Origin: an uncultured Eubacteriales bacterium
Lineage (GTDB): Bacteria > Bacillota > Clostridia > Christensenellales > Aristaeellaceae
Direction: 5' to 3'
Length of the DNA stretch: 64,000 nucleotides
Assembly (NCBI GenBank): GCA_902799045.1
Contig: CADBZH010000001.1
Location: 88,554 to 152,553, forward strand
In this document: in pieces, positions 33,026 to 41,513 of the stretch
Position numbering within the stretch: the stretch's first letter is position 1
How the letters are laid out: each line of letters starts with the position of its first letter
Program-made: the position numbers and the translations under genes
The notes under the pieces: generated by a model
What the model was told of the DNA's origin: nothing
The model's input: the letters and a program-made list of their open reading frames with translations, nothing else
Database searches by the model: none

Positions 33026-33081
33026 ATAAGTAAAGAAACCAACCGAAACTTTACAATGCAACCGACAAAGGAGGCATCGTC

Positions 33082-33702
33082 ATGAAAAAAATGAGCATCG
33101 TCATCGACCGCGAATACGGCAGCGGCGGGCGCGAGGTGGCGCGCATCCTGTCTGAAAAGCTGGATATGGAGTTTTACGACGGCAACCTGCTGACGATGGC
33201 GGGCAAGGAATACGGCATCGAGCTGGGCGTCATCCAGGAGTTTGACGAGAAGGGCGTGGGCGGCATCCTCTCCGACATCGCCATGATGAGCAGCGTCGCG
33301 GGCCCCGGCTTCAAGATGGAACAGGCCTACAGCGTGTTCTCGGCGCAGTCGCGGCTGGTGCAGCAGCTGGTGGCGAAGGCACCCTGCATCTTCCTGGGCC
33401 GCTGCACCGCGCGGATTTTGAAGACCGAGGCGCACGTGCCGTTCATCAACGCCTTCATCTATGCCAGCGACATGCAGGATCGCGTCGACCGCGTTCGCAA
33501 GGTGGACGGCGTGGAGGCAAGCCGCATCGAGGCCTATATCAAGCGCCGGGACGCCGAGCGCAAGAACTACAACAAGTTCTTCGCCGACAAGGTGTGGGGC
33601 GACCCGAAGAACTATGACCTGATGCTGAACACCTCGGCCCTGGGCTACGAGGCCGCCGCCGAAGCCATCATCGGCGTGATGAATGCCAGAAACGGCAAGT
33701 GA
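33082..33702 (+). CDS. Cytidylate kinase-like P-loop protein
   Basis: 206 residues of the Cytidylate_kin2 family. The N-terminus SIVIDREYGSGGREVARILS has the family's unusual phosphate loop (YGSGGRE) in place of GxxxxGK. PCIFLGRCTARIL and RIEAYIKRRDAERKNYNKFF are the lid-type segments. The family is common in Clostridia and its substrate is unproven; true CMP kinase (Cmk) has a different loop. AAAGGAGG precedes the ATG. It is a single gene with its own promoter. Confidence 0.88.
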   Translation: MKKMSIVIDREYGSGGREVARILSEKLDMEFYDGNLLTMAGKEYGIELGVIQEFDEKGVGGILSDIAMMSSVAGPGFKMEQAYSVFSAQSRLVQQLVAKAPCIFLGRCTARILKTEAHVPFINAFIYASDMQDRVDRVRKVDGVEASRIEAYIKRRDAERKNYNKFFADKVWGDPKNYDLMLNTSALGYEAAAEAIIGVMNARNGK

Positions 33703-34197
33703 GCGCGGCGAAGCGACGTGGCAATCCGGGCCTCCTCTTTTCGCGGGGGCGGCGATGCGCCGCCCGCCCTTTGCCTTCCCCTATGGGGAAGGTGGCTGGC
33801 CGCAGGCCAGACGGATGAGGTCGTTACCCAAAACACTTCGTTTTTGGGCGGGCGCCGCAGAGCGGAATCGCGCGCGCACCGCTTCCCGCACCGCGCACGA
33901 GATGGCGCCCCTACATAATCATCATACCTCTATCGCTGTTCCCCATCGGAAAAGGCGGTCTGCAACCGAAAACCCTGAAACGAGCGCGTTGCACGCATCG
34001 TGTGCAAAAGCGATGTTTCCGGGTTTTACGGGCAGACCGCCAAAAATTTCAATACGGCCTCAAGGACCTCATCCGACCTCGCTGCGCTCGGCCACCTTCC
34101 CCATCGGGGGAAGGCTTGGGCACTCCTCGGGCCTGCGGCCACCTTCCCTTACACAGAAAGGCTTTTTTCACGGACAGAGCGCCGTTCGGGAATCCGC
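33703..34197. repeat. 495-bp gap made of family B and C repeats
   Basis: No gene is seen. A family-C fragment (GCGAAGCGACGTGGCAATCC) lies at about 33710-33729. A family-B element runs from about 33743 to 33915, ending in GGCGCCCCTACA. The family-B inner core recurs in opposite orientation at 34060-34150 (CCTCATCCGACCTCGCTGCG and CACCTTCCCC). This suggests repeated insertion of the same elements at one site. Confidence 0.75.
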
Positions 34198-34833
34198 CTA
34201 CAGCTTGGAATACCCGAAGCTGTTCACCAGCGCGTCCAGCTTCTGTCCGGCCTTGCACAGCGGGCAGGAGTGGGCGTCGTAGGAGGTGTAGCCCGGCAGG
34301 TCGTTCGGGTTGAACAGGCCGCTCACCGGCAGGCCCTCGATGCTCTCCACGGTGGCGAAGATGCTGGCGATGCCCACGGCGTGGCCGCCGTAGTAGGCGA
34401 TGGTTTCGATGGCAGATTTCGCGGTGTAGCCGGTGGAAACCGACGCCATCATGATCAGCACGTTCTTCCCGGCGATCATCGGGGCGGTGTTCTCGCGGAA
34501 GATCAGCTGGCTGCCCACGGTGCGCTCCGGCGTCAGGACGTTCATATCCTGGTTCTGGTTGATGTTCATGTAGCCGGTCTTGGTCATCTCGCTGGCCATG
34601 CAGGAGGCGATGACCTCGGTGCCGTCCAGGCAGAGGATGGTGTCGATCAGCGTGTTCAGTTTGTATTCGCGCGCCAACGCGATGGCCACCTTGCGCGCCT
34701 CGGAGAGGCAGAATTTCTGACGGGTGACGTCGATGTAGTGGTTGATGTGGCTGTGGCCCGTGGCGAAGTGTCCCTTCGTGACGTTCAAAAGGATGTCCGC
34801 CTTGACCGGTTGCAGGATCTGTTCCATGGACAT
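34198..34833 (-). CDS. Orotate phosphoribosyltransferase-like protein with degenerate PRPP loop
   Basis: 211 residues with a type I phosphoribosyltransferase fold. The PRPP loop should read like VVEDVxTTGGS with two acidic residues; here it is VLIMMASVSTGYTAKSA, so both acidic residues are replaced by Met-Ala. The C-terminus has a CPLC pair (SCPLCKAGQKLDAL). Such proteins are often annotated as PyrE, but no other pyr gene is near and the loop argues against normal catalysis. It may be a ligand-binding relative. GGGAGG precedes the ATG at 34833. Single gene. Confidence 0.7.
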   Translation of the reverse strand: MSMEQILQPVKADILLNVTKGHFATGHSHINHYIDVTRQKFCLSEARKVAIALAREYKLNTLIDTILCLDGTEVIASCMASEMTKTGYMNINQNQDMNVLTPERTVGSQLIFRENTAPMIAGKNVLIMMASVSTGYTAKSAIETIAYYGGHAVGIASIFATVESIEGLPVSGLFNPNDLPGYTSYDAHSCPLCKAGQKLDALVNSFGYSKL

Positions 34834-34864
34834 GGATAGCCCTCCCTTGCGTTACTTTGTAAAT

Positions 34865-34893
34865 ATTATAACACGCAATTAAATAATACGCAA
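34865..34893 (-). promoter_or_regulatory. Promoter of the OPRT-like gene
   Basis: Minus strand: TTGCGT (34888-34893), 17 bp, perfect TATAAT (34865-34870). Confidence 0.65.
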
Positions 34894-34908
34894 TAGCTTC
34901 CATGAAAA

Positions 34909-34953
34909 TAGAGTGTGTTTCTAAAATGCGCTTCCGGCATTTTGAAACACACT
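34909..34953. repeat. Short palindrome, family D (AGAGTGTGTTTC ends)
   Basis: AGAGTGTGTTTC at the left and its complement at the right enclose AAAATGC/GCATTTT and a short loop. The same terminal sequence AGAGTGTGTTTCTAAA begins a longer element at 63905. On the minus strand it follows the DUF6171 gene and ends in ATTTT, so it may also terminate the ROK operon. Confidence 0.75.
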
Positions 34954-34983
34954 CTAACTTCCCCGAGGGGAAGGCTGGATGGG

Positions 34984-35250
34984 CTACCATCGGTTCGGCA
35001 CGTCCGGGCAGCGGCGATCCGCCTGCGCGGCGCGATACTCCACATAGCAGCCGCAGAGCGCGCAGCTGCCCGCGGCAAGGTGCTCGCATTGCCGGCAGGC
35101 CGTAAGCCGCGCTGCGTAGGCCGCTTCGCCGGCCCTTCGCTCCGGCGGCAGCGCTTCGATCCACTGCCGGTTCAGCGCCGCAAGCGCCTCCGCCCCCGGC
35201 ACCTCCTCCAGCAGGCAGCGGGGGCAGGGCCTTTCGCGCTGGCTGTTCAC
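34984..35250 (-). CDS. DUF6171-like small cysteine-rich protein
   Basis: 88 residues from a GTG whose last bases overlap the GH51 stop (GTGA), so translation is coupled. It has CPRC near the N-terminus, then CRQC, CALCGC and RCPDVPNRW at the end: eight cysteines arranged like two zinc sites. The pattern matches a small uncharacterised family of Clostridia (DUF6171) as I remember it; this should be checked by profile search. The middle is a predicted helix. It is the last gene of the ROK-CutC-GH51 operon. Its function is unknown. Confidence 0.72.
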   Translation of the reverse strand: MNSQRERPCPRCLLEEVPGAEALAALNRQWIEALPPERRAGEAAYAARLTACRQCEHLAAGSCALCGCYVEYRAAQADRRCPDVPNRW

Positions 35251-36710
35251 GCGATCGTGAGCGCCGCCACGCTGCAGGGTGGCAGGCTCAGGCTGATCTC
35301 GTCCTTCCCGGCCGTGAAGTCGGCATAGGGCGCGGAAGCCACGGGGCTGCTTACGAAATCGTTGAAGGCGTGGGCCTCGCCGGAGAGCAGGCGGCCGGTG
35401 ATCCTGCCCGTGTGGGGGACCTTCACGGTCACGTCCGCGGCCTCGTCCATCGAGCAGTTCGCCACGGTCAGCGTCACGACGCCGTCCTTCACGGAGGCCG
35501 ACGCGCTGACGCGGTCCAGCTGCCACTTGCCCTCGCCGACCTGGTCCGTCTCCACGAAGCAGTCTGCCAGCGCCGCGCCCTGGTGGGCCTTGAACAGGTC
35601 GTACACGTGCCAGGTGGGGGTGAGCACCATCCGGTCGCCGTCGGTGAGGATCACCGATTGCAGCACGTTCACCGTCTGGGCCAGGTTGCTCATCGCCACG
35701 CGGTCGCAGTGGCGGTTGAACAGGTTCAGGTGAACGGCCGCCAGGATGGCGTCGCGCATGGTGTTCTGCTGGTAGAGGAAGCCGGGGTTGGTGCCCTCCT
35801 CGACCCGGTGCCAGCTGCCCCACTCGTCCACGATCAGCCCGACGCGCTTTTCCGGGTCGAAGCGATCCATGATCTTGCCGTGGTTTTCGATCAGCGTCTC
35901 CATCCACGCGCCCTTGCTCAGCAGCTCGTAGTATTCGCCGCGGGTGAACGTCAGCGCCCTGCCCTTCTCCTCCCAGGTGGGGCCGGTGACGCTGTAGTAG
36001 TGCAGGCTCAGGCCGTCCATGAAGCGGCCCGCGCGCTCCATCAGCACCTCGGTCCAGCGGTAGTCGTCGGTGTTCGGGCCGCAGGCCACGCGATAGAGGC
36101 TGCTTCCGGGATAGTTGCGGCAATAGGTCTGGTAGCGGCGGTATTCGTCGGCATAGTATTCCGGCCGCATGTTGCCGCCGCAGCCCCAGCTTTCATTGCC
36201 CACGCCCCAGTATTTCACGCCCCAGGGCTCCTTGCGCCCGTTAGCCCAGCGCTCGCGCACCACGGTGGAATCGCCGGGACTGTTCAGGTATTCCACCCAC
36301 TCGCTCATCTCCCGGATGGTGCCGGAGCCCAGGTTGCCGGTGATGTAGGGCGCGCAGCCCAGCTGGGCGCATAGCTCCATGAACTCGTGGGTGCCGAAGG
36401 AGTTGTCCTCCACCACCTGGCCCCAGTGGGTGTTCACCATGCGCTTGCGGCCCTCCTGCGGGCCGATGCCGTCGCGCCAGTGGTATTCGTCGGCAAAGCA
36501 GCCGCCGGGCCAGCGCAGCACCGGCACGCGGATGGCCTTCAGGGCCTCCACCACGTCGGTGCGCATGCCGTTCACGTTGGGGATCGGGCTGCCCTTGCCC
36601 ACGAAGATGCCGCCGTAGATGCAGCGGCCCAGATGCTCGGCAAAATGCCCGTAGATATTGGGATTGATCGTGCCGACGCTTCGGTTGGGATTGATGGTGA
36701 TGCGATTCAT
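35247..36710 (-). CDS. GH51 alpha-L-arabinofuranosidase
   Basis: 487 residues. Catalytic acid/base Glu173 is in [13 protein letters not shown] and nucleophile Glu296 in [10 protein letters not shown]. The substrate-site segment is [18 protein letters not shown]. The barrel is followed by the usual C-terminal beta sandwich. There is no signal peptide, so it removes arabinose from imported arabino-oligosaccharides in the cytoplasm. GGAGG stands 8 bases before the ATG. It is 26 bp downstream of cutC in an operon headed by a ROK regulator, which suggests sugar-dependent control. Confidence 0.94.
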   Translation of the reverse strand: MNRITINPNRSVGTINPNIYGHFAEHLGRCIYGGIFVGKGSPIPNVNGMRTDVVEALKAIRVPVLRWPGGCFADEYHWRDGIGPQEGRKRMVNTHWGQVVEDNSFGTHEFMELCAQLGCAPYITGNLGSGTIREMSEWVEYLNSPGDSTVVRERWANGRKEPWGVKYWGVGNESWGCGGNMRPEYYADEYRRYQTYCRNYPGSSLYRVACGPNTDDYRWTEVLMERAGRFMDGLSLHYYSVTGPTWEEKGRALTFTRGEYYELLSKGAWMETLIENHGKIMDRFDPEKRVGLIVDEWGSWHRVEEGTNPGFLYQQNTMRDAILAAVHLNLFNRHCDRVAMSNLAQTVNVLQSVILTDGDRMVLTPTWHVYDLFKAHQGAALADCFVETDQVGEGKWQLDRVSASASVKDGVVTLTVANCSMDEAADVTVKVPHTGRITGRLLSGEAHAFNDFVSSPVASAPYADFTAGKDEISLSLPPCSVAALTIA

Positions 36711-36736
36711 GGCGCAAGCCTCCTTGCAGATCTGGT

Positions 36737-37477
36737 TTACAGCCTGGCGCGAACGGCGGCCACGTAGTCGCCGTCGATCACGTCGTAGCGGTCCTCCGGG
36801 GGATACAGCGCGCCGCCGTAGTAGATCTCCGGGTTTCCGGCGGTGGAGGGGTCGGTGTACTGGCGGAATTTGGCAACGTGGATCGCGGTGCAGCCGGTGA
36901 TCCCGATGATCCGGTCCATGTTGCGCAGGGTCACGCCGCCGCCGGGGAGGATCTCAATGGCGCCCTGGGCAAACTCGATCATCTGCCGGATGACCTCCGC
37001 GCCGTAGTAGCAGTCCGGGGCCTGGCCGCTGGTGAGCACCCGGTCGATGCCGATGTCGATCAGCTTGCCGAGCGTCGCCTTCCAGTCGCCCACCACGTCG
37101 ATGGCGCGGTGGAACACTTTCGTCCGGTTTCCGGCCAGCCGCGCCAGCTGCTTCGTGCGGGCCTCGTCCAGCGTCCCGTCGGCATTCAGAAAGCCGAAAA
37201 CCAGGCCGTCCGCGCCGTTGGCGAGCAGCGCCTCCGCGTCCGCGAGGGCGGTTTGATACTCGGCGTCGGTGTAGAGGAAACCGCCCTGGCGCGGGCGCAC
37301 CATGGTCATCACGGGCAGCTTCGAGAGCTTCTTGGCGGTGATCAGCTCGCCCACGGAGGGAGTCAGGCCCCCGTGGAACAGGCCGGTATTCAGCTCGACG
37401 CGGTCCGCGCCGCCCCTTTCGGCCTGGAGCACGTCTTCAACGCTGCCGCAGCAGACTTCGAGCAGGTATCGTTTCAT
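36737..37477 (-). CDS. cutC: CutC family TIM-barrel protein
   Basis: 246 residues with the family opening [25 protein letters not shown] (written here only as the family pattern LLEVC...GGADR-EL), and later [17 protein letters not shown] and EILPGGGV. CutC was first linked to copper tolerance in E. coli, but that role is disputed and metal sites are not conserved. Its place between a ROK sugar regulator and an arabinofuranosidase favours a carbohydrate-related role. It starts 36 bp after the ROK gene with a weak ribosome site. Confidence 0.88.
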   Translation of the reverse strand: MKRYLLEVCCGSVEDVLQAERGGADRVELNTGLFHGGLTPSVGELITAKKLSKLPVMTMVRPRQGGFLYTDAEYQTALADAEALLANGADGLVFGFLNADGTLDEARTKQLARLAGNRTKVFHRAIDVVGDWKATLGKLIDIGIDRVLTSGQAPDCYYGAEVIRQMIEFAQGAIEILPGGGVTLRNMDRIIGITGCTAIHVAKFRQYTDPSTAGNPEIYYGGALYPPEDRYDVIDGDYVAAVRARL

Positions 37478-37513
37478 TTCTATTCTCTTTTCATCGTTTA
37501 TTTGGCTTATCGG

Positions 37514-38653
37514 TCAATCCACATCGCCGGTGGCCTCCATGGCCAGGTCGATGCGCTGGTGCAGGGCGCTTTGCAGCGCGATGGCCGCCGCGCCCTGGGC
37601 GCAGGCGTCCTCGAAGCGCTCGCCGAAGGTGTAGTCGCCGTCGGGCAGCATGCCCGGCACGGCCCGCAGCGCCTCGGTGATGTCGCCGCCGAGGATGATG
37701 CAGTGCGGGTCGAGTATGGCGCGCACCAGCTGGAGCACGATGTTCAGGTGGCTCACAAAGTCGTCCATCAGCAGCCGCGCCCAGGTCAGCCCCATGCGAT
37801 GGGCCTTCAGGATATCGCTGATGCTGGAGACGGAGGGGGAGAAGCGCCGGGCCCGCTCGACCATGCTGATCTCCATCAGGTGCTCGTTCAGGCACTCGTT
37901 CATGTTCAGGTACACGTCTTCGATCTCGCCGGCCGCGTTGTTCAATCCGCGCACGACCTGGCCGCCCACCATGCAGGCGAAGCCGATGCCGGCGCGGCCG
38001 AGGTAGAGGTAGGCCGCGTCCTTCATGGCGTCCTTGATGCCCAGGCGCGTGGTCTCCCACGTGATGCACGAGCGCACGTCGTTTTCCACCTGCACCGGCA
38101 TCTCCAGCACCTCGGAGAGCGGCGTCGCCAGGTCCAGGTTCGACCAGCCGAACACCTTCGAGGCCCCGACGATGCCGTGTTCGGCGTCCATGCGTCCGGA
38201 GACGCTGATGCCGCAGCTGCGCAGCCGGTCCGGATGCTCCGGCATCAGCCGCGTGGCCTGCTCCTTGATCAGCTGGGCCAGGCGATGGGGCTCGCGATCC
38301 TCCACCGGCAGGATAACCTCCGTGGCGGCGCGGGAGCGGCGGCTGAAATCCATCAGGCAGACGCGCAGGCTCTTCGGGTCGATGTGGCAGCCGAGGGCGT
38401 ACATGCCGTCCGGCGCGATGCACAGGTTCACGGCCTTGCGGCCCCGGCCCGCGCTGTCCGTCACGCTCACTTCCTTCACCAGCCCCAGCGCGCCGAGGGC
38501 GCTGACAAAGCGGGTGACGCTGGCAGAGGACATCTCCGTCAACCGGGCCAGCTCCGTGCGGGAGACCGGCTGGCAGCGCTCCAGCGTTGTAAGCAGGCGC
38601 TCGATATTGTGGCGCTTGATATAGGACTGATCCAATGTGCGCTGCTGTTTCAT
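37514..38653 (-). CDS. ROK family transcriptional regulator
   Basis: 379 residues. An N-terminal winged helix (SRTELARLTEMSSASVTRFV) precedes a ROK sugar-kinase-like domain with VENDVRSCITWE and LYLGRAGIGFACMVGGQVV. The zinc motif CxCGxxGCxE usual in ROK proteins is missing; the region reads NNAAGEIEDVYLNMNEC. It should be a sugar-responsive repressor of the XylR/NagC type controlling the operon it heads, with cutC, GH51 and DUF6171 downstream. AGGAAGTGAG precedes the ATG. Confidence 0.88.
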   Translation of the reverse strand: MKQQRTLDQSYIKRHNIERLLTTLERCQPVSRTELARLTEMSSASVTRFVSALGALGLVKEVSVTDSAGRGRKAVNLCIAPDGMYALGCHIDPKSLRVCLMDFSRRSRAATEVILPVEDREPHRLAQLIKEQATRLMPEHPDRLRSCGISVSGRMDAEHGIVGASKVFGWSNLDLATPLSEVLEMPVQVENDVRSCITWETTRLGIKDAMKDAAYLYLGRAGIGFACMVGGQVVRGLNNAAGEIEDVYLNMNECLNEHLMEISMVERARRFSPSVSSISDILKAHRMGLTWARLLMDDFVSHLNIVLQLVRAILDPHCIILGGDITEALRAVPGMLPDGDYTFGERFEDACAQGAAAIALQSALHQRIDLAMEATGDVD

Positions 38654-38688
38654 GGACGACTCACTTCCTAATTGGATGTTACTTTTGG

Positions 38689-38717
38689 ATTATAACACGG
38701 TAAACTATAAAATGCAA
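38689..38717 (-). promoter_or_regulatory. Promoter of the ROK-CutC-GH51 operon
   Basis: Minus strand: TTGCAT (38712-38717), 17 bp, perfect TATAAT (38689-38694). Confidence 0.65.
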
Positions 38718-38780
38718 TGATTAATTTTTAGCGAGAAAGAAATTCCCTGATCCCCATGGGATTTGGATGAACCGCATGCC

Positions 38781-38809
38781 TTGCAATGGAAGACAAAATA
38801 TGTTATAAT
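38781..38809 (+). promoter_or_regulatory. Promoter of the amphipathic-helix gene
   Basis: TTGCAA (38781-38786), 17 bp, perfect TATAAT (38804-38809), divergent from the ROK promoter. Confidence 0.75.
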
Positions 38810-38850
38810 ATAATTAACTACTATAGTATTTACATGAGGAGGCATTCTAC

Positions 38851-39564
38851 ATGGCTGGCATCATGGACGAACTGGGCAAGGCGGTATCGAAGCTGTCGGA
38901 GGTCGGCGGCAAGGCGGTGGAAGGCGCGAAGGACCTGTTTGAAAAGGCGAAGCCGGCGGTAGAGGAGACCTTCGAAAAGGTCGCCGACGGCGCCAGGAAC
39001 CTGGCGGAGAAGGCCAAGCCCGCGGTGGCGGACGCGCTGGACAAGATGGGCGACGGCGCCAAGGACCTGGCGGAGAAGGCCCGGGCAGGTGCGGAAGCCT
39101 CGGACAAGACGCGGGAGATCCGCGAGGAGCTGAGCGAAGAGGTGAAGGCCCAGGTGGCCGAGATCCGCGGCGCGAGCAGCGGCACGGATTCGATCCACGA
39201 CTACTTCCAGAGCAAGCTCGCCGAGAAGAAGGAAGCCGTCGAGGAGGCCAGGACCGAAGCCGCCGACGCGCTGCAGCAGGCCGCCGACGATGCCAGGGAG
39301 GCCGCCGACAAGGGCGGGGAGGCCGCCAGGGACGCCATCGAGAGCGTCGGCGCGGGCCTGAATGACATCGCCGCCAAGGTGCAGGATACCTTTGAACAGA
39401 TCAAGGGAGACCTGGAGGGCGTGACCCCCGAGGACGCCGAGCGGAAGGTGGAGGAGGCCGTGAAGGCCGCCGCCGTGAAGGCGGAAGCCGTGACGGAGAT
39501 CCCCGAGGACGTCGCCATCGAGACCGTCGAGTTCGAGGAGCCGGACGACACCGAGGCGGAATGA
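38851..39564 (+). CDS. Amphipathic helical repeat protein (LEA/apolipoprotein-like), function unknown
   Basis: 237 residues, made almost entirely of Ala, Lys, Glu and Asp with no aromatic core and no signal peptide. The first 90 residues hold three related segments (VEGAKDLFEKAKPAVEE, VADGARNLAEKAKPAVAD, MGDGAKDLAEKARAGAE), an 11-residue-type periodic pattern that makes long amphipathic helices. The C-terminal 30 residues are acidic. Such proteins can coat membranes or protect cells in stress, but no specific function can be assigned. AGGAGG precedes the ATG, and it has its own strong promoter and terminator. Confidence 0.8.
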   Translation: MAGIMDELGKAVSKLSEVGGKAVEGAKDLFEKAKPAVEETFEKVADGARNLAEKAKPAVADALDKMGDGAKDLAEKARAGAEASDKTREIREELSEEVKAQVAEIRGASSGTDSIHDYFQSKLAEKKEAVEEARTEAADALQQAADDAREAADKGGEAARDAIESVGAGLNDIAAKVQDTFEQIKGDLEGVTPEDAERKVEEAVKAAAVKAEAVTEIPEDVAIETVEFEEPDDTEAE

Positions 39565-39580
39565 TCCGAACAGGCAATGG

Positions 39581-39615
39581 AAAACCGCTGCGCGAAGCAT
39601 CGCGCGGCGGTTTTT
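39581..39615 (+). terminator. Terminator after the amphipathic-helix gene
   Basis: AAAACCGC-T-GCGCGA pairs with TCGCGC-G-GCGGTTTT, followed by T residues. It lies 17 bases after the stop. Confidence 0.9.
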
Positions 39616-39912
39616 GCGCTTCGTCCCGTCTCCGCTAAAGCTGTTTTCCTTTCGCTGTGATTGTCGCGCAGTTTTAAATTTTCATTGTGCAAAAAATGGA
39701 ATATTAACCGTAATGGGCGTGAAAAACCGGCGTAAAACGCATAAAACCGGCAGAATTGATGTATATTTATGCCTTTGCGATTGTTGCGCGGCGGTGGGCC
39801 CGGCTTAATGCCCTATCCAAAGCTGTCAGATTATCGAGGCGCAAGCTGTGCGAATTGCCTAAAACAAAAAGGGCGCGTGAGAAGCACGATGGCAACGGTT
39901 GCAAACATATTG
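39616..39912. other. Unassigned intergenic stretch
   Basis: About 300 bp, more AT-rich than the surroundings. I see no gene, RNA or repeat of the families found elsewhere in the window. Confidence 0.5.
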
Positions 39913-40018
39913 AATGTTCGGGTTTTCTGACGGATTCATGGGAAAAAGTAAAGATTTCAATTCTCGTAACATAAAAACACGAACGTTCGGAAATTCCAGA
40001 GGTTAAATATTCGGAATT
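39913..40018 (+). promoter_or_regulatory. PurBox-like elements (PurR operator) before purE
   Basis: The B. subtilis PurBox is AWWWCCGAACWWT. In reverse orientation, AATATTCGGAATT (40006-40018) and AACGTTCGGAAAT (39982-39994) each match 12 of 13 positions, and AATGTTCGGGTTT (39913-39925) matches 12 of 13. A weaker forward box overlaps at 39975-39987 (10 of 13), 18 bp from the last reverse box, close to the 16-17 bp between paired boxes in B. subtilis. The last box ends 4 bp before the purE -35. Confidence 0.72.
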
Positions 40019-40022
40019 CAAC

Positions 40023-40051
40023 TTGACTTGTGGCGGCGTCGGGACTATACT
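40023..40051 (+). promoter_or_regulatory. Promoter of the purine operon
   Basis: TTGACT (40023-40028), 17 bp, TATACT (40046-40051). The leader to purE is about 100 nt. Confidence 0.8.
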
Positions 40052-40083
40052 TTAGGCGTTGAGAAACGCAAAGGAGGCGCGCC

Positions 40084-40160
40084 GTGACGGCCGTCCGGCG
40101 GGCAATCCATTTCGGATTGTCCTATATTTTGCCCCAAAGCGACAAGAGACGGAGGATAAC

Positions 40161-40164
<4 letters not shown>
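40084..40164 (+). CDS. Candidate 26-residue leader peptide coupled to purE
   Basis: A GTG at 40084 follows a perfect AAGGAGG (40071-40077) with 6-base spacing. The frame (MTAVRRAIHFGLSYI...) runs 26 codons and its TGA overlaps the purE ATG as ATGA. A hairpin CAATCC-ATTTC-GGATTG (40102-40118) lies inside. The stronger ribosome site and coupled stop suggest it is translated and affects purE translation. No homologue is known to me, so it may also be chance. Confidence 0.4.
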
Positions 40165-40658
<494 letters not shown>

Positions 40659-40700
40659 ACAACGTATCAAAGCGAAAAACCATCAAGGAGGATCATTACC

Positions 40701-41411
40701 ATGGAAAAGCTCGCTCAGCTCTACGAGGGCAAGGCCAAGAAGGTCTACGCGACCGCGGACGAAAACCTGTACATCGTCTCCTACAAGGATGACGCCACCG
40801 CCTTCAACGGCCTCAAGAAGGGCACGATCGTCGGCAAGGGCGCGATCAACAACCGCATGAGCAACATGCTGATGCAGATGCTGGAGCAGCATGGCGTGCC
40901 GACCCACTTCGTCAAGGAGCTGAGCGACCGCGACACGCTGGTGAAGAAGGTTTCCATCGTGCCGCTGGAGGTCATCATCCGCAACATCTCCGCCGGCTCC
41001 TTCGCCAAGCACTACGGCGTGGAGGAGGGCATCGTTTTCGACGCGCCGACGATCGAGTTTTCCTATAAAAATGACGACCTGGGCGACCCGCTGCTGAACC
41101 GCTATCACGCGCTGGCGCTGAAGCTGGCCACGGCGGAGGAGATCGACCTGATCGAAAAATATGCCTTCAAGGTGAACGAGGTGCTGAAGGCGTACTTCCT
41201 GGGCCTGAACATCACGCTGGTGGACTTCAAGCTGGAGTTCGGCCGCCTCGCGGACGGCACCATCGTGCTGGCCGACGAGATCAGCCCCGACACCTGCCGC
41301 TTCTGGGACAAGGACACCGGCGAAAAGCTGGACAAGGATCGCTTCCGCCGCGACCTGGGCGGCGTCGAGGACGCCTACAACGAGGTCATGCGCAGGCTGA
41401 TGAGCAAGTAA
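40701..41411 (+). CDS. purC: SAICAR synthetase
   Basis: 236 residues, standard length. [12 protein letters not shown] is the nucleotide-binding start, [14 protein letters not shown] and [14 protein letters not shown] are the two PurC signatures. It joins aspartate to CAIR with ATP. AAGGAGG precedes the ATG, 42 bp after purE. Confidence 0.97.
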   Translation: MEKLAQLYEGKAKKVYATADENLYIVSYKDDATAFNGLKKGTIVGKGAINNRMSNMLMQMLEQHGVPTHFVKELSDRDTLVKKVSIVPLEVIIRNISAGSFAKHYGVEEGIVFDAPTIEFSYKNDDLGDPLLNRYHALALKLATAEEIDLIEKYAFKVNEVLKAYFLGLNITLVDFKLEFGRLADGTIVLADEISPDTCRFWDKDTGEKLDKDRFRRDLGGVEDAYNEVMRRLMSK

Positions 41412-41513
41412 ACGGAATGCAGGGTTCAGCGCCTGGACAAAACGGCCATTCGCTGAATTCTGAACACTGGATTGGTACCAAGGACATCAGATAAGGAGTC
41501 TAAAGGAGTCTAT

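Noticed and set aside
33683-34282. A 199-residue open frame in the repeat-filled gap
   Set aside because: It is made of family B and C repeat sequence that is non-coding elsewhere.
34198-34833. Calling the gene pyrE
   Set aside because: The acidic residues of the PRPP loop are missing and no pyrimidine genes are nearby.
40052-40160. Purine or ZTP riboswitch before purE
   Set aside because: I searched the roughly 100-nt leader for G-box and ZTP (pfl) core sequences and found neither. PurBoxes explain the control better.
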